Shown in pieces: positions 22,191-33,052 of a stretch of 64,000 bases of DNA. A model generated the notes under the pieces. It was given only the letters and a program-made list of their open reading frames with translations. It had not been told where the DNA came from and searched no databases. The translations under genes were made by a program, and so were the position numbers. Location: positions 36,098,697 to 36,162,696 of the forward strand of contig CM019701.1 in NCBI GenBank assembly GCA_009760885.1, in the 5' to 3' direction. The DNA is from Achatina immaculata. Taxonomy: Eukaryota; Mollusca; Gastropoda; Stylommatophora; Achatinidae. Numbering within the stretch: position 1 is the stretch's first letter; every line of letters starts with the position of its first letter.

Positions 22191-22859
22191 TTCCCCTTTT
22201 CCACTATTATAATCCCTTTGCACTAAGTCCCACTCCCTTCTCACGTGTAATACACAGTTCGGAACCTCCTCATAGCATCACATTACAACCCCTCTACCCA
22301 AACCATAATCATCTCTCTCGGTTAGATTATCATTGTATCACTCTCTCTCATCTCCGTGGTTCCATCCCCCCCCCCCTTATTTATAACTCACCTACCACAC
22401 ACCACAAATCTCCATTTAAACATTCTCTACACTCCACCATGCGCATTTCTGAACACAGCCTCTTACAAGCCGCAGCTATGTGCTTCATTCATTTTATTTT
22501 ATTTTATTTTTTTCCATAGTATTCATGTGAATTTATATTTTATCTTCTTTCTCTATTTCTTCGTCCTGTGTCTTTTTGTATGATTAAAGCTCACGCCGAA
22601 ACGTCACAACTGTGTGCTCGTTAACTAATAAAGCCGTTCCTACTTTTTTCCTAGTTCGTACATTCAGATATATGTTTGAATCTGAGTCCTGCTCTCTTAT
22701 TGCTAGTCACGACATTTTCTTTCTTTTCGGATAGGTTCATTCCTAAAGTGAGGTAAGGACAACACCAGCAAACACGTAGAGGCTCACAGTCACAACGAGA
22801 GTTACACAGGGCTGTGAGAATTACACAGGGGTGCAAGAGTTACACAGGGCTGGGTGTTG
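22191..22859. other. anonymous pyrimidine-rich DNA downstream of the Penelope-like relic
   Basis: It has a poly-C run at 22366-22376 and an AT/TTTTA-rich stretch at 22495-22560. Downstream, GCCGAAACGTCAC then AATAAAGC near 22594-22635 could be an element's 3' end with a polyadenylation signal. Direct repeats of GAGTTACACAGGG/GAATTACACAGGGG occur at 22799-22850. Confidence 0.4.
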
Positions 22860-23685
22860 TCACCACTATTGATTATAATCTGTATGGACAAATTAGCAAG
22901 AGAGACAAACCCAAGTTTATCAGAACTGAACAAGTTGATGTTTGCAGACGACAGTGCATTATAAACAATGACCCAAAAAGGTTACAAAAACAATCTCCAT
23001 CACAGCTGTAAACATTAAAATAGGGAACTCAACATTGCCAAAACAGAGACCATGAAAATTAGCAGGCGTTTACGTCCATGAAATATCTATATCGAAGACA
23101 ACAAAATTCAACAAATTAAAGAATTCAAGTATCTTTGCAGTATGTTTACAGAAGATGGGAAGCTTGACAGTGAAACTGAAGTTACAATACAAAGAGCAAA
23201 TGCCACCGGCTATCCCCGTTAATTTCTCACCTTGACATACCACTCTAAACCCAGAGACAACTAATTAATAGCATATTAATACCAAACATAGGCATTAGAC
23301 AAGAACAGAAAAGCAAAATATCTACATGCGAAATGCGATGCCTAAGAAAAACAGCAAACGTCATTGGAGGGAGGGATAAGAAATAGCGACATAAGACAAC
23401 TGGTAGGAAATACACCCGCCTACAATATATACAGAAACAAAGAATGAAGTGCATTGGCCACTTAATGAGAATGACACATATACTGCCAGTCGCGAGGGCC
23501 TTCAACGAAAGAACTACAGGATACAGATCAAGAGGAAGACCCCAGGAAAAGATAGACAGATGGAGTTATAGAAATGCTCACGAATTATGGTATGAACATA
23601 AGTGAGGCTACTCATGTAGCCCAGATACGCTAACAGCATCTTCCTTAAACACCTCACGATACAAGAGGCAGCATAATGTAAAGTA
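22860..23685 (+). mobile_element. family E APE-RT retrotransposon, 3' half
   Basis: Translation in shifting frames gives FADDSALQTMTQK (the FADD RT catalytic box, near 22935), then KEFKYLCSMFTEDGKLDSE. The C-terminus follows with KCIGHLMRMTHILPVARAFN and RSRGRPQEKIDRW. This is the same architecture as families A-D with low sequence similarity to them, so it is a distinct family. Many frameshifts and stops make it non-functional. The 3' end at about 23685 (GCATAATGTAAAGTAAGT) is also the target of a short family A insertion. Confidence 0.72.
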
Positions 23686-23688
23686 AGT

Positions 23689-23813
23689 CATTCATTCATT
23701 CATTTGCATATCCCTTGCGGAACTTTGCCTCCCAAACAGCACTCCTGTAGGCCTCTCGGTTGTGAGCAAGGTGGCCTGCTGCTGCTGCTGCATCCATTTG
23801 CAGATCGTCAGCG
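23689..23813 (-). mobile_element. family A, 125-bp 3' end with 8-bp TSD
   Basis: The minus strand gives the A 3' end, (CATT)3-TTTGCAT then the terminal AKFRKG.A codons. AAGTAAGT is duplicated at 23681-23688 and 23814-23821. It is one of the shortest A copies and lies tail-to-tail with the E fragment. Confidence 0.88.
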
Positions 23814-23821
23814 AAGTAAGT

Positions 23822-24289
23822 GACATTCATATATTTGCTGAAGCGACACACACACGCACCCTCATACTATCTCTTCATTCTGAGACGAATATTTGCAGGC
23901 TTCTCAGTTTAACTACTCAAGAAATGAATAACCGCGCATTCTTCTCTCATGTATGCTTTCAAGAAAGTGAACATCTGTTATTTGATTATCATTTCAAAAT
24001 GGCTGACGTTCCTGCACACATGCACATCAAGAGAGTGATGCCATAACGTATTTCTACTATAAATGTCTACTACAGGATTTAGATTTTATAGAACAAAATT
24101 AAGGCTACTTTTTGAATCGCCCTTGTTATACCAATGAAAGAGTTTGAGACTGCGATAATTACCATAGTGTGACATGGAGGCACGAAACACATAAAAGCGA
24201 TAAGCCAGATGATGACGCAGATCGACGGACTGGACGCGATGTTACCGTCATAAACTATCGCACGAAGACAGCGCATTCTGAAAATAATG
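23822..24289. other. anonymous DNA
   Basis: It contains a 94-codon open frame (ending at 24046) whose second half shows no domain. I see no gene I can support. Confidence 0.4.
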
Positions 24290-24372
24290 AGTATGAATTA
24301 TTTGGAAAAGTGAAATATGAATATGAATTATTTGGAAAAGTGAAATAATAAATATGAATTATTTGGAAAAAT
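24290..24372. repeat. three tandem ~30-bp units
   Basis: TATGAATTATTTGGAAAA starts at 24292, 24322 and 24353, separated by GTGAAATA-type spacers. Confidence 0.92.
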
Positions 24373-24909
24373 GCAAAATCTGCGAAATATAATAAAAGCA
24401 AGGTATGGCTGTAGTGAGGCCCTATCAAGAGAGGGGAGGGAGGGAAGGAAAGTCCAGCCTGTGCGTTTCTCCGAGACCCGTAGGGTTTTCCTTGTTTTAA
24501 GACTGGGTGCAAGGGGTTAGGGAATCCGGAGTGGATGAAAAAAGGTAAGCGGCGGAAGGGCTGAGGGGGGGGGGGGGGGGCCGGAGTTTTGTATCAGAAA
24601 ATTTACTGCAGTAGGAAGTTCAAAACTGCTCAGTTGTACGGAGGCTCTTGTCTCTAATGAAATATTATTAGCTTTTTTATCCCTTCCCTATTGTGTCCAG
24701 TTAAATCTAGTCTATGACGACATAGCTGGATTGTTAGTAACCTTTTCTCTGATGGCAAAATTGTAAAATGTAATTATTTTAATTGGTTGAGTTTGATTTG
24801 AGATGATTGTTATTACTTATCGCTTATTATTTCTCCTTACTAATTCTTGTATATACTTTATCTCATTTTTAACTTCTCCACGTATTACTTCTCTCCCTCA
24901 TCTCATTTA

Positions 24910-24986
24910 ACTAAAGTTAAAAGATGAAGAAGTGAGACTGGGGATGAGAAATCCCCAGTCTCACTTCTTCATCTTTTAACTTTAGT
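24910..24986. repeat. perfect inverted repeat, 36-bp arms and 5-bp loop
   Basis: Bases 24910-24945 (ACTAAAGTTAAAAGATGAAG...) are the exact reverse complement of 24951-24986, around the loop GAGAA. There is no mismatch over 72 paired bases. The flanks (TCTCATTTA on the left, CATTCTTTA on the right) show no obvious TSD. It could fold as a long RNA hairpin or DNA cruciform, be a minimal foldback element, or be a template-switch product. Confidence 0.95.
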
Positions 24987-25133
24987 CATTCTTTATCACC
25001 GTCAAATGGCCGTCAGTGAAAATTTCTGTAGTGCTCATGGCTTAAATCGCTAGCCTAATGTAATGAGGTGGTGCCTAATGAAGTACAGCTGTGCCTGGAA
25101 CACTCTTAATTACCGAGCCTCTCCTGACGATCC
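24987..25133. other. anonymous DNA between hairpin and family D insertion
   Basis: Short interval without recognisable features, ending in the left TSD of the D element. Confidence 0.5.
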
Positions 25134-25144
25134 TCATCATCATC

Positions 25145-25690
25145 ATCAAGTGCCATGCCGACTGGCGTTGGCTATTATGCTTCTCCAGAGTACACGATCC
25201 TTCATGCAGGCCATCTGCTCAGTTGGTGATCTCCTCTCACACCATCCCGTCAGACTGTCCAGTATTATTTCTCTTGGTCTTCCTCTTGATCTTCTTCCTT
25301 CTATTTTTCCTGTTGTTATAATATTTTCAATGCCCCCTTTTCTCATTGCATGTCCTATGAAAGTACATAGTCTCTCTCTTATCTTTTTGACAAGGTTTTT
25401 TGTCTCTCCAGCTCTTCTCATACATTCTTCATTAGTTATTTTTGCTGTCCAGGGGATTCGCAACATTCTTCTAATAAACCACATTTCTGCTGCTTCCAGT
25501 GATTTTTGTGCAGACTTGCCTATTGTCCATGATTCACTTCCATATAACAAGATAGGTTCACTATAGCATTTTAGGACTCGTTTTCTAACATTCTTTGATA
25601 AGGGTGTGCTGGTTAATATGTTTCTCATTCTCTGAAATGCAGTTTTTGCTTGGCTTATTCTGTTCCTAATTTCTGTTCTGCATTTCCCAT
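25145..25690 (-). mobile_element. family D retrotransposon, 5'-truncated, 11-bp perfect TSD
   Basis: The minus strand is open for 160 codons (25146-25628): LKCYSEPILLYGSESWTIGK, AAEMWFIRRMLRIPWTA, then GRRSRGRPREIILDSL and the end ASRHGT. This is the post-RT region with the C-terminal basic motif typical of RTE-like proteins. The tail is (ATG)n, seen as CATCATCATCATC at 25141-25150. CTGACGATCCT is duplicated at 25134-25144 and 25691-25701. RT catalytic motifs are absent through truncation. The open frame and perfect TSD suggest a fairly recent insertion. Confidence 0.9.
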
Positions 25691-25701
25691 CTGACGATCC
25701 T

Positions 25702-25936
25702 ACCCAGGTTCTTTTCCTCTATCAGCTGGTGTCCATATAAGTTCCCCTAAATAACCTTTGTGCCTGGAAAATGAACTTATCTCAGTCATTCTCTAACTCC
25801 TCCAGTAATCAATAAGTACTCGAAAGGCATAAATGTGATCCAGGAAAAATAAAGGGTTGGTTTATTAACAACACCGGACACCACACACGTTTACACTAGA
25901 TAACGTATAAACACACACAACAGGTCTCTCCACAAC
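25702..25936. other. anonymous DNA between D and A insertions
   Basis: No coding feature is seen. ACACCACACACGTTTACAC and similar AC-rich stretches precede the A insertion. Confidence 0.45.
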
Positions 25937-25948
25937 AATTAAATACCA

Positions 25949-26859
25949 TTCATTCATTCATTCCTTTGCATGTCCCTTGCGGAACTTTGCCTCCCAAACA
26001 GCACTCCTGTAGGCCTTTCGGTTGTGAGCAAGATGGCCTGCTGCTGCTGCATCCATTTCCAGATCATCAACGATGTCTTGCAGCCATCTTCGTTTCGGTT
26101 GTCCTCTTTTTCTTTTTCCCATTATATATCCTTCCAATACGGTCTTCTCTAAATTATCATGACGTTTAATGTGGCCAAAATATTTAAGTTTTCTCTCTTT
26201 AATCCTCTTTACTAGCCAGCCTTCTTCAATATTAAGCTCTTGTAGTATAGATATATTTGTTCTTTTTTGTGTCCACGATATTTGGAGAACTCTTCTATAG
26301 CATTTACATTCAAAGGCATTTATGTGCTTCTCAGCTGTTTTGTTAAGTGTCCAGGTCTCACAGGCATATGTTGCGATGGGAAAGATGCATGCACTTAAAA
26401 ATCTTATTTTTGTGGTTCTGTCTGCTCCTCTCCACAGATTCTTTATTTGTTTTACTTTCTGAAGAGCAATAGATGTCCTCCTTTTAATTTCCCTCATTGT
26501 ATCTCCATTATTAGTTAGTAGTGATCCAAGATATTCAAAACTCTCCACTTCTTCCAGTTTTTCCTCACTGATACATATTTCAGTTGCCTTGTTTGTTTTG
26601 TCAGTTGTCATCACTTTAGTTTTCTTTGCATTAAGATAGAGGTTCTGTTCTTCGCTGTTCTTGCGGACTGACATAATTAGTTTTTCCATTCCTTCTTGTG
26701 TCGTGGACAGCAATACTGTGTCATCAGCATATCTAATCTCTGGTATTTCATAACCTCCAACTGTTATGGCATCGTAATATTCTTTGTCTACATCTTCTCT
26801 AACATTCCTCATTATATTTTCAGTATACAAGTTAAATATAATTAAATATAATTAAATAT
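25949..26859 (-). mobile_element. family A retrotransposon, 5'-truncated young copy with 12-bp TSD
   Basis: The 911-bp insert is nearly identical to the 3' third of the complete A element, with a (CATT)3 tail complement at 25949-25961. AATTAAATACCA is duplicated at 25937-25948 and 26860-26871. At the 5' junction the ten-base unit ATTAAATATA is repeated (26841-26860), apparently built from target sequence, so the exact 5' end of A is at about 26836. The uninterrupted frame and near identity point to recent insertion. Confidence 0.93.
25958..26830 (-). pseudogene. family A APE-RT protein, C-terminal 290 residues, open
   Basis: The frame is open across the last 290 codons of the A ORF. IRYADDTVLLSTTQEGMEKL carries the RT catalytic YADD box, LNAKKTKVMTTDKTNKA follows, and the C-terminal domain has FGHIKRHDNLEKTVLEGYIM and GKRKRGQPKRRWLQDIVDD. 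It differs from the full-length protein at only a few positions (for example TVGGYE for TIGGYE, GQPK for GRPK). It lacks the endonuclease and the first RT motifs and has no promoter, so it is a truncated, non-autonomous product of recent retrotransposition. Confidence 0.88.
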
Positions 26860-26871
26860 AATTAAATACCA

Positions 26872-27291
26872 CGCACGAGAAATATGAGCATGCCCTGACA
26901 CATCAGCATGAAACAATCAAGTGACGGCCTTAACATTTCAGTATTTCTATTAATCTCTTGTCTTCATTTTTTTTCTCTTAGAATACATCTTCATCACTAA
27001 TTTAGAACTGGCTACACCCCCTTCATACACATAGGAGCTAAATTGCCAGTTCACACATATCACATATATGCGCAGAAACTCTGCCTGCGTCGACATATAA
27101 CAAACATATAATGCAAATATAAAATGATTCAATGACACGTAAATTCAACCTTGGTGATTCACTGATGAAAATGAATGATGAATATAGCATATCATTAATA
27201 AATCACGAGCACTAGACACTGAGCAGCACAACCACGTGCGCCATACACAAACATATAGAAATCACATTCCAGTGTCTGTAAATAAAATGTT
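26872..27291. other. anonymous DNA between young A and full-length B
   Basis: No domain-bearing frame. Together with 25702-25936 and 30495-31100 it is probably pre-insertion genomic sequence. Confidence 0.45.
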
Positions 27292-27302
27292 AACTTGTGC
27301 AT

Positions 27303-30300
27303 CTCTCTCTCTCTGAACCTTAAGTGCCCAGGGCACATGGGGCTTCCGCAAGGGTTTTCCACAAATGCCTGTCCTTTGCCTTTTTTTCTGCTCTTGCCCA
27401 AGTGAGCCCTCTATTGCTCAACATCCTTTCTGTTGTTCTTCTCCATGTCTCTTTTGGTCTACCCTTACTTCTGTTCACCTGTGGTGTCCATCTTAGTGCT
27501 ATTTTTGGTAGTGAGTTGTCAGTCATTCGGAGCACATGTCCCAGCCATCGCCAGCGTCTTTCCTCAATAATTGTTGTCAGTGGCTTCATCTGCATTTCTG
27601 CCAATAAGATGTTATTTCTTATGGTGTCTTGCCAAAATATTTGTCTAATTCTTCGTAAACTGGAAAGTCTGGAAAGAATTCAACTTGTTTTCTATGGTTT
27701 TGGTGATTTTCCAGCATTCATTTCCATAGAGTAGTACACTTAGAACATTACTCTTAAATATCCTGATTTTCATATTTATGCTTAGTTTTTTAGATTTCCA
27801 TATATTCTGCAGCATTGCAAAAGCCTGGTTTGCTCTAGTAAGTCTACTGTTGATGTCCTCTGTGCTGTCTCCATTTTCTACTACTCTGCTGCCAAGGTAT
27901 ACAAATTTGTTGACATCCTCCACTAACTTGCTATCTACTTTGAGTATATTTCTATTGTTCACATTTTGCTTCATTAACTTTGTCTTTCCTACGTTGATCT
28001 TTAGTCCTATATTGTTTGCATTCTGAGTTAGCTTGTTTATTTTATCTTGCATATCTTTGTGACTGCTTGATAATAGACAAATGTCGTCCGCAAAGTCAAG
28101 GTCCTCCAGCACTGTGGCAAGGGTCCATTGTAATCCTCTGCGTTTGTCTGATGTTGCTTCCTTCATTAACCAGTCTACTGCCAAGATAAATAATGTTGGT
28201 GATAGTACACATCCCTGTTTCACTCCTGTTTGTACCCTAAAGCTGCTGGAGGTATGTTCTCCACAGATAACTTTGCACTGAAAACCCTCATATAGGGCTT
28301 TGATTACATTCACTATCTTATGAGGGAGGCCATGCCATCTTAGGATTTTCCACAGTGCATCTCTGTTGACACTGTCAAAGGCTTTCTCAAAATCTATGAA
28401 TAATGCATATGTTGTGCTATGCCACTCATTTGCCTGCTGTAATGTTTGTCTAAGTACAAATATGTGGTCTATGCATGATCTTCCTTTCCTAAATCCTGCC
28501 TGCTCTTTCCGAAGATTTTCCTCAAGTATTGGTACAATTCTGTTGATGATTATTCTGCAAAATACTTTACTGATGAGTATCAGTAGGGTAATGCCTCTCC
28601 AGTTCCCGCAGTCTCTGAGGTCACCCTTCTTTGGTAGTTTTACTATAAGCCCAGTTTTCCACTAATCTGGGGCTTTTTCTATATCCCAAATTTGTTGTAA
28701 TATCCGGCAAAGTTGTTTTGGTGTTTCTGTTTCTTCTGCTTTCAACATCTCAGCAGTCACTTCATCTTCACCTGATGCCCTGTCTGATTTTAGCTTCTTT
28801 ATCGCCTCCTTTACTTCACTTATTGTTATTGGTCCTGTATTGATGTTTAGTTCCCTTTTTGCTTCAGGTATGTCTATTGTTTGTGCTGCTTGTGTTCTGT
28901 TTAGTAGGGTGTTAAAGTGTTCCCTCCATCTTTCAATTTTTTCTCTTTCTCCACTGACCAGTTGTCCATTTTGTGTTCTTACTACACTTTCACATCTTGT
29001 GTTGAAGTTACCTGTCATGTGCTTTGTGATTTTATATATGGTTTTCATGTCATTTGTATATGCTGCTTTCTCTGCTGTTTCTGCTAAGTTGTCATAGTAC
29101 TGCCGTTTATCTTGACGGCATGATTCCTTCACTTCTTTGTCTTTTTGTGCATAATTACTTAAAACTTGTTCTTTAAGCCGTTGTGATTTGGTGTTCAGTA
29201 ATTTTTTTCTTGATTTCTTTTCTTTGTTCTATCTTTTCCCATGTGGTCTTGCTTATCCATTCGTATTGTCTCCATTTCCGATATCCCAGCACATCTTTTG
29301 CTGTTTCCTGTAGTGTTTTATTGAACTCTAGTATGGACATTTCTGCTTCGTCTTGTAGGACACTGAAGCGGTTCTTAAGTACTATTGAGAATTCATTTCT
29401 TGTTTTCTGGTCTTTCAGTTTTCTTGTATCAAAACGTATCTTTCTGTGTTCTCCGATTTTGGCTTTCCTTAATTTTAGTTTTATTTTTGCTACCAGAAGG
29501 TTGTGATCAATTCCTACATCTGCTCCTTTCCTTGCTCGCACATCTTGTAGTGACCGTTTCCACTTGTTGTTTATTAGTATGTGATCGATTTGGTTTTCTG
29601 TGTTTTTATCTGGTGACCTCCAAGTCACCTTATGATGTTTTTGTGTTGTCATTATGTTTTCTTCACAGAAACTGCACAGTCTTTCTCCATTTTCACTTAT
29701 TTCTCCGATTCCTTCTCTTCCCATGATTCTTCTTCTATCTTCATTTCCTTCACCTACTTTTGCATTGAAGTCGCCTAAGATGAGTAGCATATCATGCTTG
29801 GTGTTGTTTCTACTGTGGCTTGGAGGCTGTTGTAAAAATCTTCTTTTAATTCCTTCTCAGCTGCTTCTGTTGGTGCATAAAAACCTAAAACAGACAGCTT
29901 CGTGAATCTTGAGTTGAAGCGTGCATATAATAATCTCTCATTTATTGGGGTCCATTTCAGCAATGCTCTTGATGCTTCTTTTGTTATAATCAATGCTACT
30001 CCTCCTTCATGAAGATCTTCTTTACCTGACCATATTATTGTATCTTCTGTGTGCTGTGTTGTTAATTTCCTTCTGCCTTGTCCTGTCCATCTTGCTTCTT
30101 GTATTCCTAGTTATGTCTAGTTTGTATCTGTGCATTTCCTTGATGGTTTGTGCTAGTTTTCCAGTCTGGTTAAGTGTTCTTACATTCCAGCTGCCTATTT
30201 GCATCTTGTGTTTAGGTTCCAGGAGGTCTGCAGTCGGGCTGGGGACTTCCAGTGGCTGGCTTTCATCCACAACCTTCATGGGCTCAGTTTCCTGATAAGC

Positions 30301-30483
30301 ATTTCTCCTTCCACCTACATTTGTTTTTTCCCTTGCTTCCGTTTCTGTAGCAGTCTGATAGTTTTTTTTTTACCAGATAGGGTTGCTGGCCCTATGCCAA
30401 ACCCTCCTTAGTCTCCTTTTACGATCATGCGTGGTAGGGTACAGTGGTCCTATTCTTTGCAGATCCCGTGTACCACACGGGGG
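27303..30483 (-). mobile_element. family B retrotransposon, full-length with 11-bp perfect TSD
   Basis: The element is 3181 bp. AACTTGTGCAT at 27292-27302 and 30484-30494 is the TSD. The 5' end on the minus strand, CCCCCGTGTGGTACACGGGA, includes a small hairpin (CCCGTG/CACGGG). The 3' end is AAGGTTCAGAGAGAGAGAGA, a (GA)n tail. A single ORF occupies most of the length and is now interrupted. The two-domain, one-ORF layout, short 3' UTR and simple-repeat tail fit RTE-like non-LTR retrotransposons. It is the reference for B copies at 1911, 17790, 40495 and 48109. Confidence 0.93.
27320..30345 (-). pseudogene. family B endonuclease/reverse transcriptase, lightly damaged
   Basis: In order on the minus strand come MQIGSWNVRTLNQTGKLAQT (endonuclease start), LGFYAPTEAAEKELKEDFYN, LGDFNAKVGEGNED and SPDKNTENQIDHILINNKW. 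These are the AP-endonuclease motifs with their Asp/Asn residues. A linker spans 29132-28662. The RT shows AGFRKGRSCIDHIFVLRQ, ALFIDFEKAFDSVNRDALW, GVKQGCVLSPTLFILAVDW and LDFADDICLLSSSHKDMQDK (FADD). The C-terminus is HVLRMTDNSLPKIALRWT then RSKGRPKETWRRT. I see about five lesions: frameshifts near 30180, 30000, 29780 and 29160 and an in-frame stop at 28662-28664. These, and the missing start codon, make it inactive. Confidence 0.88.
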
Positions 30484-30494
30484 AACTTGTGCAT

Positions 30495-31229
30495 ACATGA
30501 AGCATAATAATGAAAAGTTAATATAATGAAAACGTATGCATTTCAACGTCTTAACTCACTAGGCATTAAACACTCAACATTGTACACTAAACACTTCTCA
30601 CAGTGCATACTTACACAACTCTGCCATCGACATAAAAAATCTTAGTCGAAGAACGTCACCGCCATGAGCCGGCTGGGACAGCACCTGGGTTCATAGCTAG
30701 ACAATCCTTGTATTCCACATCACAAATATATAATTGATAACTTCATAAGACAATTCAGACATACCACGACATGGGTTCCTCAGACCTAAGTGCTGCCGTC
30801 ATGACCTCTGCACCAAGACTGCCGCTATCTCAATACATTATGACCAACTGACCAAACACGCCACGTAACCAGGTAGCGCCGCCCCCCCCCCCACCCCCAG
30901 ACACTGCGAAATAGGCCAACCCTTGACCCTCCGAAACGATCGAATTTCGAAGAACCAAGCCTAGTCCATTCCACAGAAAGCTGGTGGACAGAATCCAGCC
31001 AAAAGGGCCCTAGTTACCTAGATATGGGTATCTGCCCCATTCTAAAGCTGGGGAAGTTAAAGCAGCGAGGCTTGTGAATATATGAGCACTAACACATTAT
31101 TTTCTACTAGTGTGTTGACATGTTAACAAATATTGAACTTCAAGAACGACCATGCTCCGTTGCTTCCTAGAGATGGGCCTCCTTGAACACAGAACACTCT
31201 CATATGTGCTCAGTCTTTAACCTAGTTTT
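30495..31229. other. anonymous DNA with a single minisatellite-like unit
   Basis: A C-rich run occurs at 30882-30897. TAGTGTGTTGACATG... ATTGAACTTCAAG near 31110-31155 resembles a unit of the 15499-15720 minisatellite. No gene is supported. Confidence 0.45.
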
Positions 31230-31520
31230 GTGTATGTAGGGTGATGTTCCAGCGGCGCATTGATTGTAAACAGCTCGATCTCTTCCCCAAAGTTCTGACT
31301 GTCTGCCGCTGTCTTTCGTTACTGCTCTTTCGCAAAGCCTTTGGTCATAGGTGCTGCGTTCAATTTTTGCTGTTGTTGCTCTGTCACTGTAATTTTGACA
31401 AGGTGGCTATTATGAGGTTTGCTTTGTCCATTTGTAGGGTGCCCAGAGTCTTTGCTTTGTTTACTAGATGATCTACAATTTCATTGTCTTTCATGCCGGC
31501 ATGTCCTGGGCAATAAATCC
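31230..31520 (-). pseudogene. RNase H C-terminal remnant
   Basis: On the minus strand IYCPGHAGMKDNEIVDHLVN then KAKTLGTLQMDKANLIIATL is the final RNase H helix (PGH.G...NE..D) and its extension in I/R1-type elements. It abuts, in opposite orientation, the RT fragment starting at 31521. The frame is open over this piece only; the catalytic first strand is not present. Confidence 0.65.
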
Positions 31521-32370
31521 GTTAGGGATCTGCAATTCATAATGGAGTATAAATTATACGAAGGGTTCCAAAAGAAAGATGAAGCGTTACTGTTGACCTT
31601 GGACCTAGAGGATGCTTGCAGTCGAGTGGATTACACCAACCTACTCACACTAATGCTGGAACTAGGCACTGACACATGACTTGTCAGATAGACAGCTGCA
31701 GCACTCTTCAATAGAACTATGGCCATGAAATACAGATCCTGGACGTCCAAACCAACCAAAATCCATCCAGATCTCCCCCTCTCACAAGTATTATTCAACA
31801 TATATGCACAATTAAATCAGCTCAGTTGAATCAAACAGCACCTGGTCGGCTTTTAACCTGTGTGTACGATATAGCAACATATGCACAAGGTTGAAACCGC
31901 CACGAAGTGGCAAACATAGTGCAAAGACAAGTGAATCTCGTCACGACATGGTGATAAGATCACAACGGGTCAATTAACCCAACCAAAGCCAAACTATAAT
32001 GGCTTTCCTTGGATAACCGAACACCAAAATCCGAAATGCCAGGAGTGCACTATGAAATTGCTAGCACAGAAAGACGTCACATTCTAAAATATTTGAGATC
32101 ACTTTCAACAGGTACCTACCCTTCCAGCAACACGTGGACGAGATGACGTTAAAAGCAAAAGGAGGACTAGCAACAGCGAAATAATAGAAAACATGGGTCT
32201 ATCACAAAAAATTCTGTTCTGAACAATGTAATCGCTGGAAATGTCAAGATTGGAGAATTGACTCGGCATGCTCACCTTATCATCAATCCAAACAACCCAG
32301 CTAGAAAGAATTCAAAACGAAGCAATAAGAACAGTACTCGGATGTCCCAGAGACACACCGGTGTGTGATA
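31521..32370 (+). pseudogene. I/R1-type RT fragment
   Basis: The plus strand reads YKLYEGFQKKDEALLLTLDL then EDACSRVDYTNLLTLMLELG, the first RT Asp motif region (LDLEDAF..VDY). Next come AALFNRTMAMKYRSWTSKPT and HPDLPLSQVLFNIYAQLNQL, the GLPQGSPLSP motif with substitutions. Further down QLERIQNEAIRTVLGCPRDT follows, the segment between RT and RNase H. Stops are numerous after the first ~55 codons and the YADD box is not recognisable. It is the same lineage as 11030-12740. Confidence 0.72.
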
Positions 32371-32462
32371 TTTGATTGATACTGATGATGCACAATGAAA
32401 ACGTTAATGTAAATTTTGTTTCTTCTCTGCCTCAAATGGTACTAATATACTTCAACAGAAAG

Positions 32463-32463
<1 letters not shown>

Positions 32464-32504
<41 letters not shown>
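32464..32504. repeat. (TA)n microsatellite
   Basis: Uninterrupted TA run of about 41 bp, close to the end of the RT relic. Confidence 0.95.
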
Positions 32505-32506
<2 letters not shown>

Positions 32507-33045
32507 ACCAATCTTCACTGCTCCATGGCTAACTCTTGACTTGTGGCCTTATCGTACTATAACTCATTTAACTGACGCTCAGAAGAATCCATTACTCATT
32601 GTTCTAATGCTATTAACATGCAACTGACAACCTAGAATTCACTCGACAATAACACTGAATCAGTCAGCTAAGATCAATCAATACCGATCACATAAACTTT
32701 TAATGATGAACACACGATGATGATATCCGATGAATCATGTTGGTGAAATATATCAAACTGATTGGCAAATCAAGAACAAGAACATCCAGACGGCTTGCAT
32801 CTTATATGGTAGTCAGGAGGGCTTTCTTTGTTATAAAGTGGGGTCGTACGGCTTTGAGGGGTTCGTAGATGATGATCACTGATCATTCAGGGAGAGTAGG
32901 GGAGTTTTGCACCGACTTACAGAATAAAAATGGTCTCAGAGGCCTTGTTTTAGATATATTATGTCAGAGAGATGGTTATAGAAAGTAAAAAGAGGGGTGG
33001 TAGTTTATTTGGTAGACGATTTCTTTCAGAACTTAGCTTATAAAA
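32505..33045. other. anonymous DNA
   Basis: No feature beyond unremarkable AT-rich sequence, ending in the left TSD of the next A insertion. Confidence 0.45.
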
Positions 33046-33052
33046 AAGTATC

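Noticed and set aside
28366..30411. Plus-strand open frames (for example 29385-29726) as genes
   Set aside because: They are antisense to the family B coding sequence and hydrophobic only because the sense strand is Lys/Glu/Asn-rich.
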